A DNA stretch of 12,077 nucleotides from an uncultured Sulfurovum sp. (lineage in GTDB: Bacteria; Campylobacterota; Campylobacteria; Campylobacterales; Sulfurovaceae): the NCBI GenBank assembly GCA_902727905.1, contig CACVAR010000400.1, positions 1-12,077 on the forward strand. Reading direction: 5' to 3'. The translations under genes were made by a program, and so were the position numbers. Shown one piece after another: positions 1 to 5,891 of the stretch (positions are counted from its first letter, which is position 1; every line of letters starts with the position of its first letter). The notes beneath the pieces were generated by a model. That model saw only the letters and a list, made by a program, of their open reading frames with translations, had not been told where the DNA came from and ran no database searches.

Positions 1-56
1 TCAATAGATATTTCAATAGAAAAATCTCCATCCTCATAAATAACAATTTCACTCAT
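1..56 (-). CDS. Start of an unrecognised protein, cut by the window edge
   Basis: Only about 18 residues are visible, beginning MSEIVIYEDGDFSIEIS. Its ATG (54-56) overlaps the TGA stop of the upstream repressor fragment in an ATGA arrangement, so the two were translationally coupled. The opening resembles the start of RhuM-like virulence-associated proteins, which often begin with a short IxIY strand followed by an acidic turn, but this is a weak guess from a few residues. A regulator-plus-partner pair with overlapping frames would also suit a toxin-antitoxin or restriction-associated module. Confidence 0.45.
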   Translation of the reverse strand, partial: MSEIVIYEDGDFSIEISI

Positions 57-244
57 AACAAATCCTCTATACTTTCAGGCATCACTTCTTTAGGTTTACA
101 AACTTCTTCAAAATCCCCCAAACACTCGAAAACCAAAGCCAACTTCAACAATGATTCAAAAGAAATCTTCCCCGAACTTTCAAAACGTTTAAGTGAACCA
201 AGGCTCACACCTGAACGAGATGAGAGTTCATTTTGGGTATAGGA
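53..244 (-). pseudogene. XRE-family helix-turn-helix repressor, N-terminus missing
   Basis: The minus-strand frame reads SYTQNELSSRSGVSLGSLKRF and continues through a helical tail rich in Leu and Glu to the TGA at 53-55. This is the second half of an XRE/Cro-type HTH: the TQxELSxRSGVS recognition helix followed by LGSLKRFE, typical of small repressors that bind next to a partner gene. In the same frame a TAA stop lies immediately upstream (245-247), and no start codon precedes the HTH, so the first 20-25 residues have been lost. The break coincides with the start of a hairpin-rich non-coding stretch leading to an IS110 transposase. The missing N-terminal piece is not visible on the far side of the transposase, so a deletion or a second event accompanied the insertion. 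Confidence 0.75.
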
Positions 245-262
245 TTATTTTTACTATTATAG

Positions 263-290
263 CTTATTTATAAGTGGGCTTTATAAAGCC
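263..290. repeat. Two adjacent small palindromes next to the broken repressor
   Basis: CTTAT-TT-ATAAG (263-274) is followed two bases later by the perfect 14-bp palindrome GGCTTTATAAAGCC (277-290). The GGCT...AGCC arms resemble those of the palindromes at 7835-7973, which suggests one family of dispersed REP-like sequences. They could equally belong to the insertion sequence end. Confidence 0.5.
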
Positions 291-328
291 TTTCGGCGAA
301 ATTTTTATTTTATGCCAATGTTTTTAAC

Positions 329-346
329 GGTGGGTTAAAACCCACC
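329..346. repeat. REP-like hairpin GGTGGGTT-AA-AACCCACC
   Basis: An 8-bp perfect stem closes on a 2-base centre and is followed by CTTG. The ACCCACCCT on its right arm (340-348) recurs at 411-419 beside a weaker GGGT...ACCC stem (401-414), so the second site may be a decayed copy. GC-rich arms with a tiny loop in otherwise A/T-rich DNA are typical of REP sequences mobilised by TnpA-REP (RAYT) transposases. No such transposase is in this window. Confidence 0.55.
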
Positions 347-360
347 CTTGTATAATCAAA

Positions 361-643
361 ATAAGAGAAAAAGATGTTAATCTATTCTCTAAAGGATTAA
401 GGGTAAATCGACCCACCCTAAAGCATTAAAATAGTCAAAAATATTGAGCAAATATACTTGAATATTTTCATAGCTTGTATCGTAGATAGATTACCCTTAG
501 TAAAAAGCTTGAACGGAATAAAAAGCAAATAAAATGAACTAATTTTTCAAAGACAACTTCATAAAATTTAGCTTGTAATACAAGGAAAAGTCTACTAAGG
601 ACAACCCTAATGTAATCCTTTAAATTTCAGTACAAGGTATCAC
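361..643 (+). ncRNA. Candidate IS110 bridge RNA region
   Basis: This is the gene-free leader directly before the IS110 transposase, the place where IS110-group elements encode the bridge RNA that pairs with donor and target DNA. Visible structure: a hairpin with arms AGAGAA (364-369) and TTCTCT (385-390) and an inner AGAT/ATCT stem; an 8-bp stem AAAATATT/AATATTTT (438-445 with 461-468) whose apical part adds CAA/TTG; and CTTGTA/TACAAG (573-578 with 580-585). A long-range match links AAAGGATTA (391-399) with TAATCCTTT (613-621), and the AGGGT next to it also has a partner at 604-608. TAAGGGTAA (398-406) can instead pair with TTACCCTTA (491-499). The true 5' and 3' ends and the two guide loops cannot be assigned by eye. 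Confidence 0.45.
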
Positions 644-1594
644 ATGAAAAAGTATATCGGAATTGATGTTAGTAAATCAAGTATAGATGTTTATGATGGA
701 AAGCAAAGTTATAAGTTTGAAAATAATGAGATTGGATTTGAAGCAGTTGTTTTTTTAGTGGAAGCTATAAAGGAAACTATTTTTATTTTTGAACCAACAG
801 GTGTATACTCCTATGCTTTAACAGAGTTTTGTTCTAAGAAAGAAATAGCTGTCGTGATGGTTGGACCAAAAGAATCAAGAGACTTTGCACGTTCATTAAA
901 GGTACGTTCAAAGACAGATAAAATTGATGCTAAAATACTTTATAAGTATCAATCTCATGTTGAGCCTGAAATGGCTAAAGTCCCTAAAATTAATCATCAT
1001 GCTATTAAAATTCAAGAGATGTTGAATATTTATGAAGGTATTCAAGCTTCTAAACAAAGGTTCAAGAACCAAATAGAATCAGTCAGTAAAGAGAATACAG
1101 ATTTACTTCGTACACTCAATAGAATAATTAAAGATTTAGAGTTAGAAGCTCAAAAACTGTTTAATAAAATTGAACTTCTTCTTTTAAAAAATGATGAAAT
1201 TAAAAAGAAATATGATGCCATTGCTACCATACCTTCTATTGGTCAAAAAAGTGCTTTATACCTTAGTGCTTTTTTTCTAAAGTATCCAACAGCTAACGCT
1301 AAAGAGATGACAGCTCTTTTAGGTCTTGACCCAGTTATGAAAGATTCTGGAACGTTTAAAGGTAAACAGAGAATATCAAAACAAGGTGGGCAACAATTAA
1401 GAAACCTGCTTTATTTACCTACACTTTGTGCTATTCAACATAATGATAGAATAAAAACCTTTTATAATCGTCTTACCTCCAAAGCCAAAACTAAAAAACT
1501 AGCTGTTATTGCTTCTATGCGAAAACTTATTTTAATGGCTTTCTCTATCTTTAAAAGTGAAGAGGCTTACCAGCCTTTATTGGCTAAACTTTAA
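644..1594 (+). CDS. IS110-family transposase (bridge-RNA-guided DEDD recombinase)
   Basis: The 316-residue protein is full length for the IS110 group. The N-terminal RuvC-like DEDD domain shows GIDVSK with Asp8, FEPTGVY with Glu50, and KTDKIDAKILY with Asp92 and Asp95, so all four acidic residues are in place. A helical linker (about 110-190) leads to the C-terminal transposase domain with the HhH-like IPSIG (196-200), LGLDP (226-230) and DSGTFKGKQRISKQGG. Ser235 is the best candidate for the nucleophilic serine by spacing to the family, with Ser245 as the alternative. Such enzymes recombine element and target DNA through an RNA bridge, leaving no target duplication. No frameshift or internal stop is present, so the enzyme may be active. 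Its ATG follows a weak ribosome site (CAAGG, 633-637). Confidence 0.93.
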   Translation: MKKYIGIDVSKSSIDVYDGKQSYKFENNEIGFEAVVFLVEAIKETIFIFEPTGVYSYALTEFCSKKEIAVVMVGPKESRDFARSLKVRSKTDKIDAKILYKYQSHVEPEMAKVPKINHHAIKIQEMLNIYEGIQASKQRFKNQIESVSKENTDLLRTLNRIIKDLELEAQKLFNKIELLLLKNDEIKKKYDAIATIPSIGQKSALYLSAFFLKYPTANAKEMTALLGLDPVMKDSGTFKGKQRISKQGGQQLRNLLYLPTLCAIQHNDRIKTFYNRLTSKAKTKKLAVIASMRKLILMAFSIFKSEEAYQPLLAKL

Positions 1595-1636
1595 TTCAAG
1601 ATTTATTGATTCCCTCAGCTTACTTTAACACGGAAT

Positions 1637-2458
1637 CTACGCATTCACAACTGTAAAATAACTATCAGCTATCAACTCCACACAACCCTCTTCATCTTTA
1701 TACTCAACCAATGCTTCAAACAACTCTACTTTCACATGTTCATAATTTTTAGAACTAAGCTCCATTAGCATTCCAGAAAAACCTGTGTTGTTCAAGAGTT
1801 CCCACCACTCATCTAGGTTTAGAGGGTAACGAATCTCTTTTGTTTGTATCTCGAACTGTGTTATGTTTGCTTCTGAACACAAACGTTCTATATCTGCTTC
1901 GTGTTTTAGGTTTTCCCATTTATTCATGTCGTACTCTTTGGCTGATGGCGAACCATATTTTACTAGTAGTGGTAACAACCGATTCACCGTAGGACTAAAG
2001 GCTTTATCTAAAAAACTTGTAAAGATAAGCGTTCCACCTTCATTTAAATGTAGCATAAGAGATTTCAATACATTCACAGCATCAGGTAAAAAGAAAAGTG
2101 CGTAAGAACAAGTAATGACATCATATTTTCTATCTAAAGAGAGTTTAGTAATGTCTTGGAGTGTAAAACAAACATTGTCTACTCCTTGTTGTTGGGCATT
2201 TTCTTTAGCCACAGCTAACATGCCATCTGAAATGTCCATGGCTTCAAACTGAGCGTCTTTCAAACAAGAGGCACAAACCAACACAACATTACCCGTACCA
2301 CAAGCAACATCTAAAATTTTTAAATTCTCTTTTGTCTGTTTAGCTTTAACAATCTCAGCTACATGCCTAGCAGAGATTTTAAAAAACTCTATTTCATCAT
2401 ATTTTATGGCTACATTTTGAAAAATATCTTTTACCTGATCTTGTTTCTTTTGCATCAT
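1637..2458 (-). CDS. Class I SAM-dependent methyltransferase
   Basis: The 273-residue protein is a soluble Rossmann-fold methyltransferase of the UbiE/Methyltransf_11-25 type. Motif I is ILDVACGTGNV (about 48-58), the acidic end of strand 2 is in MDIS (about 74-77), and motif IV/post-II lies in YDVITCSYALFFLPD. The C-terminal third (about 150-273) has a FTSF start, a WW pair and acidic helices, and probably holds the acceptor pocket. The acceptor cannot be told from the sequence; relatives methylate quinone precursors, sterol-like compounds or small thiols and arsenicals. Two adjacent ATG codons compete: AGGAG (2462-2466) stands 3 bases from the first and 6 from the second, so translation more likely begins at the second (2453-2455). 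The gene converges on the IS110 transposase and diverges from the DMT permease operon. Confidence 0.85.
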   Translation of the reverse strand: MMQKKQDQVKDIFQNVAIKYDEIEFFKISARHVAEIVKAKQTKENLKILDVACGTGNVVLVCASCLKDAQFEAMDISDGMLAVAKENAQQQGVDNVCFTLQDITKLSLDRKYDVITCSYALFFLPDAVNVLKSLMLHLNEGGTLIFTSFLDKAFSPTVNRLLPLLVKYGSPSAKEYDMNKWENLKHEADIERLCSEANITQFEIQTKEIRYPLNLDEWWELLNNTGFSGMLMELSSKNYEHVKVELFEALVEYKDEEGCVELIADSYFTVVNA

Positions 2459-2568
2459 TAACTCCTATAAACATCTTAACTTCTGCAAGACTCTAACATA
2501 CATAAACTAACAGTTCATAAACATTTTAGATACAATGCGAAAATTCAATAAGTAACCAAAGGAACCCC
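2459..2568 (+). promoter_or_regulatory. Divergent promoter region, methyltransferase / DMT permease
   Basis: These 110 bases separate two divergent genes, so they must carry a promoter each way. On the plus strand TACAAT (2531-2536) is a reasonable -10 box about 30 bases before the AAAGGA ribosome site (2558-2563) of the permease. No good -35 box is seen, which is usual for housekeeping promoters of Campylobacterota. No convincing -10 could be picked for the methyltransferase. Confidence 0.35.
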
Positions 2569-3453
2569 ATGACAAAAGAACGAGAAGGTGAACTCCTCAT
2601 GATAGGACTCACCGTTTTAGAAGCATGGTTTCCCATACTCTCCATCGTTGCCATGTCCTATGTTGGGGCATTGCATACTTATATGTATAGTCTTATGATT
2701 GCTCTTGTTTTTTATGTGGTTATTATGTATAAACGTAAACGATTTGTTGAACTCAAAAACAGAGCAGCCTATAAAGACTTACTCTTAACCAGCTTTTTAA
2801 TTACGACTATTTTTGTGCTTATCTTCATTGGTATGCGTTACACCACAGCTGGAAACATGGCTGTAATTGTCTTTCTTCAAGTTCTTTTTTCTTATCTTTA
2901 TTTCAACGTATTGGGTAAAGAGAAGATGCACACTATTCATCTTATAGGTGCAGTCATTATGGGTGTAGGAGCATTGATTATCCTTATACCTGCTGATTTT
3001 TCTTTTAACAAAGGAGACTGGCTTATCTTACTCTCAACTGCTTTAGCACCCATTCTGAACCTTTATCAAAAACGTTCACGTCAATACTGCTCTGCTGAAA
3101 CTATTTTAGGGGTTAGAACCATTATTGGTCTTCCTTTTGTTGCCCTCTTAGCCTACCTGCTTGAACCAGCTGTTAGCCTTGAAAACTTTATGTTGGCATT
3201 ACCCTACATCTTCATTATCGCGACGGCTGTATTTGTCGCTTCTAAAGTCATGTGGATAGAAGCGTTAAATCGTATCAGCATTACCAAACTCTCTGCCATG
3301 TTGGCTGTGCTTCCTGTTATGACACTCTTTTTTGCCTATTTGTACTTAGATGAAATACCCACAACAGCTCAAATGATAGGTATTGTTCCTGTCATCATAG
3401 GTGGCTACCTGATTACAAAACCCATCAAAGAAGCAAAACAAAATGTCCTCTAA
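2569..3453 (+). CDS. EamA/DMT-superfamily permease
   Basis: The 294-residue inner-membrane protein has about ten hydrophobic segments in two halves, the arrangement of the drug/metabolite transporter (EamA, 10-TMS) family. The first half ends near FSYLYFNVLGKEKMH and the second contains KVMWIEALNRISITKLSAMLAVLPVMTLFFAYLYLDE, whose terminal LPVMTLFFAYLYLDEIPT followed by GIVPVIIGGYL is the classic EamA signature. The length matches the family. The substrate cannot be predicted: members export amino acids, nucleosides or drugs. AAAGGA lies 5 bases before the ATG and supports this start; an internal ATG at codon 11 has only a weaker GAAGG. The last 11 bases overlap the MsrA gene, so the two are co-transcribed and probably coupled in translation. 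Confidence 0.88.
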   Translation: MTKEREGELLMIGLTVLEAWFPILSIVAMSYVGALHTYMYSLMIALVFYVVIMYKRKRFVELKNRAAYKDLLLTSFLITTIFVLIFIGMRYTTAGNMAVIVFLQVLFSYLYFNVLGKEKMHTIHLIGAVIMGVGALIILIPADFSFNKGDWLILLSTALAPILNLYQKRSRQYCSAETILGVRTIIGLPFVALLAYLLEPAVSLENFMLALPYIFIIATAVFVASKVMWIEALNRISITKLSAMLAVLPVMTLFFAYLYLDEIPTTAQMIGIVPVIIGGYLITKPIKEAKQNVL

Positions 3454-3946
3454 AACAAGGTCTAAAATAGCTTTGAGTGGTGGATGTCACTGGTGTACGG
3501 AAGCTATTTTTGATGCACTAAAAGGCGTAAATTTAGTAGAACAAGGTTGGGTGAGTTCTGAACATGAAGAGGCAAGTACGCTTAGCGAAGCTGTAATAGT
3601 ACATTATGATGAAAAAGTCATTGAACTAGACATTCTCATAGAGGTTCACCTCTTAACCCATAATGCTACTTCAAACCACGCGTTTAGAAAGAAGTATCGT
3701 TCTGCCATCTATACTTTTTCTAAGTCTCAAGAGATTGAAGCTCAAAAGATTTTAAAAGAAAAACAAGCACTTTTTGAAAAGCCCCTCATCACAAAAGTTT
3801 ACCCTTTTCATCGCTTTAAACTAAACGAAGAGCAGTTTCTAAACTACTACAAAAAAGACCCATCTAAACCTTTTTGTCAAAGTTACATTGAACCGAAATT
3901 GCAGATGTTGATGAAGAGGTATTCTACCTTACTTCTTAGCTTTTAA
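3443..3946 (+). CDS. msrA: Divergent peptide-methionine (S)-S-oxide reductase (MsrA-like)
   Basis: MsrA repairs methionine S-sulfoxide in proteins or free methionine. The 167-residue protein shows GGCHWCTEAIF (13-23) with the catalytic Cys15 in the GCxWC site, a glutamate (Glu49) where the GHAE glutamate would fall, YRSAIY (85-90), and a C-terminal PFCQSYIEPKLQML with Cys145 as a possible resolving cysteine. It departs from the family: the GYxGG turn after the active site reads GWVSS, HDPT reads HNAT, and the EDYHQ segment is replaced by LNEEQF. It may therefore be a subfamily with altered substrate. The ATG lies inside the 3' end of the permease gene with only a poor ribosome site (AAGAAG), so translation is probably coupled. 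The stop is 5 bases from the convergent TPR gene. Confidence 0.75.
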   Translation: MSSKTRSKIALSGGCHWCTEAIFDALKGVNLVEQGWVSSEHEEASTLSEAVIVHYDEKVIELDILIEVHLLTHNATSNHAFRKKYRSAIYTFSKSQEIEAQKILKEKQALFEKPLITKVYPFHRFKLNEEQFLNYYKKDPSKPFCQSYIEPKLQMLMKRYSTLLLSF

Positions 3947-3951
3947 GCGTT

Positions 3952-5880
3952 TTATCTTTGACGCAACTCTCCAATCTTCCCCAACAACCACTCAGCCTTA
4001 GGAATCCCTCGAAACCCTTTTAAAACCTTCTCTGCTTCATCCAAATTTTCAGAAGGCTGATTTAACAAATAAACCCCCATCACTAAACTGTGAGCCAAAT
4101 CTATACCATAAACCTTAGGATTACTTTTGGCTAACGCTTTTCTAAGCGTTAACGCTTCACTGTACGCCTCTTCTGCCTTTTGCATCTGATTGTTAGCAGT
4201 ATAGAAAACGGCTAAGTTATTGAGTGTTATTCCCACCTTATCCTTATACACCTTGGGATTGCTTTTGGCTAACGCTCTTCTAAGCGTTAACGCTTCACCG
4301 TACGCCTCTTCTGCCTTTTGCATCTGATTGTTAGCTCTATAGAGATTGGCTAAGTTATTGAGTGTTTCTGCTACATAAGCGTTATAAACCTTGGGATTGC
4401 TTTTGGCTAACGCTCTTCTAAGCGTTAACGCTTCACCGTACGCCTCTTCTGCCTTTTGCATCTGATTCTTAGCTTGATAGAGATTGGCTAAGTTATTGAG
4501 TGTTCCTGCTACATAAGCGTTATAAACCTTGGGATTGCTTTTGGCTAACGCTCTGTACAGTATTAACGCCTCACTGTACGCCTCTTCTGCCTTTTGCATC
4601 TGATTGTTAGCTTTATAGAGAATGGCTAAGTTATTGAGTGTAGTTGCCACCTTATCGTTATAAACCTTGGGATTGTTTTTGGCTAACGCTCTATAAAGGG
4701 TTAACGCCTCTCTGTACGCCTCTTCTGCCTTTTCCATCTGATTGTTAGCTTTATAGAGATTGGCTAAGTTATTGAGTGTCCCTGCCACATCAGCGTTATA
4801 AACCTTGGGATTGCTTTTGGCTAACGCTCTTCTAAGCGTTAATGCCTCAACATATGCCTCTTCTCCCTTTTGGATCTCATTATTAGTTTGATAAAGGTTA
4901 GCTAAGTTATTCAATGTTCCTGCCACATAAGCGTTATAAACCTTGGGATTGCTTTTGGCTAACGCTCTTCTAAGCATTAATGCCTCAACATATGCCTCTT
5001 CTCCCTTTTGCATCTGATTGTTAGTATTATAGAGAAGACCTAAGTTATTGAGTGTTGTTGCCACATCAGCATTATACACCTTGGGGTTACTTTTGGCTAA
5101 CGCTCTTCTAATCATTAATGCCTCAACATATGCCTCTTCTGCCTTTTGCATCTGATTGTTATCACTATAGAGAAGACCTAAGTTATTGAGTGTTACTGCT
5201 ACATTAGCATTATAAACCTTGGGATTGCTTTTGGCTAACGCTCTCTGCTCTAACAGTGAGCCATTATAGGTTTGTATTGCTTCATCAAAATAGTTTTGAG
5301 TTTGTAAAAAGTAGGCATAATCAAAAAGTGTCTCTACATTTCGGTCGTAGTTTAGGGCTTTTTTATAGGCTTTTTTGGCTTCATCATACTTATTATCTAA
5401 GGCTAAAACTTTCGCTTCAAACCTGTACCCACCAGCCAACTCTTTCATGTTTTTATCGGTATTTGTTTTAAATGCATTAAAAGCAGTACTTTTAAAATAC
5501 GCTAATGTAGCCGTTAGACCTTTTTCTTCATAAATCCTAGCAGCTATGCGTACTACTTTTAAATTAGAATTTTCAATAAACGTATTTAACTCTTTAATCT
5601 CTCGACTCTTTTTATCTAACGCTTTTCTTACTTTATTTAACTGTTCAGATATTAAATACTTCTCTTCTATAGAAACAGAGCGATTTAGTTTTCGTTCCAA
5701 AGAGTTGATTCTATCTTTATAGGGTTTTATAAACTTGTCAACGGTTTTTTGACTTAACCCTTTATTGACAATTTGAGTTACGATGTTATGGTCTCCATCT
5801 ATCTTTACCTCTTGTTTATTGGCAAACAGAGGGGTAAAGGAAAGTATGGTGAGTAATGATACTTTAGCGAATGTTGTCAT
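3952..5880 (-). CDS. Exported TPR-array protein, partner of the adjacent trypsin-like protease
   Basis: The 642-residue protein begins with a signal peptide (1-20, cleavage likely after LFA), so it is periplasmic or surface-exposed. Residues 27-39 (IDGDHNIVTQIVN) form an Asn/Gln-rich motif also present twice in the tail of the upstream protease. A helical, probably coiled-coil stretch (about 53-105) follows, resembling the protease C-terminus. Residues 140-212 contain two ordinary TPR units. From 213 to 580 come eight tandem 46-residue units of the pattern RALAKSNPKVYN..VA.TLNNLANLY..NNQMQKAEEAY.EALTL, of the kinesin-light-chain-like TPR_12 kind, and a ninth that decays after 595. No catalytic domain is seen, so its role is presumably binding or scaffolding. 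AAGGAG (5888-5893) overlaps the stop codon of the protease gene and sits 7 bases before the ATG, which shows a coupled operon. Confidence 0.85.
   Translation of the reverse strand: MTTFAKVSLLTILSFTPLFANKQEVKIDGDHNIVTQIVNKGLSQKTVDKFIKPYKDRINSLERKLNRSVSIEEKYLISEQLNKVRKALDKKSREIKELNTFIENSNLKVVRIAARIYEEKGLTATLAYFKSTAFNAFKTNTDKNMKELAGGYRFEAKVLALDNKYDEAKKAYKKALNYDRNVETLFDYAYFLQTQNYFDEAIQTYNGSLLEQRALAKSNPKVYNANVAVTLNNLGLLYSDNNQMQKAEEAYVEALMIRRALAKSNPKVYNADVATTLNNLGLLYNTNNQMQKGEEAYVEALMLRRALAKSNPKVYNAYVAGTLNNLANLYQTNNEIQKGEEAYVEALTLRRALAKSNPKVYNADVAGTLNNLANLYKANNQMEKAEEAYREALTLYRALAKNNPKVYNDKVATTLNNLAILYKANNQMQKAEEAYSEALILYRALAKSNPKVYNAYVAGTLNNLANLYQAKNQMQKAEEAYGEALTLRRALAKSNPKVYNAYVAETLNNLANLYRANNQMQKAEEAYGEALTLRRALAKSNPKVYKDKVGITLNNLAVFYTANNQMQKAEEAYSEALTLRKALAKSNPKVYGIDLAHSLVMGVYLLNQPSENLDEAEKVLKGFRGIPKAEWLLGKIGELRQR
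4141..5244 (-). repeat. Eight tandem 138-bp repeats encoding 46-residue TPR units
   Basis: The period is exactly 138 bases with no change of frame. For example, the block beginning GGCTAACGCTC recurs at 4267 and 4405. Neighbouring units at about 4140-4560 share long identical stretches (such as the region for QMQKAEEAYGEALTLRR), while the outer units on the N-terminal side have diverged more. Identity at silent positions points to recent duplication or gene conversion, so the copy number is likely to vary between strains. A degenerate ninth unit occupies about 4003-4140. Confidence 0.9.
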
Positions 5881-5891
5881 AGTAATGCTCC

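Larger units (their letters stand above)
245..1636 (+). mobile_element. IS110-family insertion sequence (maximal extent)
   Basis: The element carries one IS110 transposase with a long 5' non-coding region and almost nothing on the 3' side (42 bases to the end of the convergent methyltransferase gene). That layout suits the IS110 group, which has its RNA in the left end, rather than the IS1111 group, which has it on the right. The ends cannot be fixed by eye because this family lacks long terminal inverted repeats and target duplications. The coordinates given are the limits set by the broken repressor (244) and the methyltransferase stop (1637). The true left end may lie further in, around 350-360, if the palindromes at 277-346 belong to the target. 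Confidence 0.6.

Noticed and set aside
1604..1633. GATTCC...GGAATC inverted repeat after the transposase
   Set aside because: A 6-bp arm with an 18-base loop and no T-tract could be chance. It may mark the element's right end, but nothing on the left matches it.
1863..2105. Plus-strand open frame of 80 codons inside the methyltransferase gene
   Set aside because: It is antisense to a well-supported gene, shows no family resemblance and has no convincing ribosome site.
3939..3953. GCTT-TT-AAGC followed by GTTTT at the end of the MsrA gene
   Set aside because: A 4-bp stem overlapping the stop codon and a broken T-run is too weak to call a terminator, although the convergent genes need one nearby.
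4141..5244. Possible CRISPR array suggested by regular repeats
   Set aside because: The 138-bp repeats are in-frame coding DNA without short repeats and unique spacers, and they encode TPR units.
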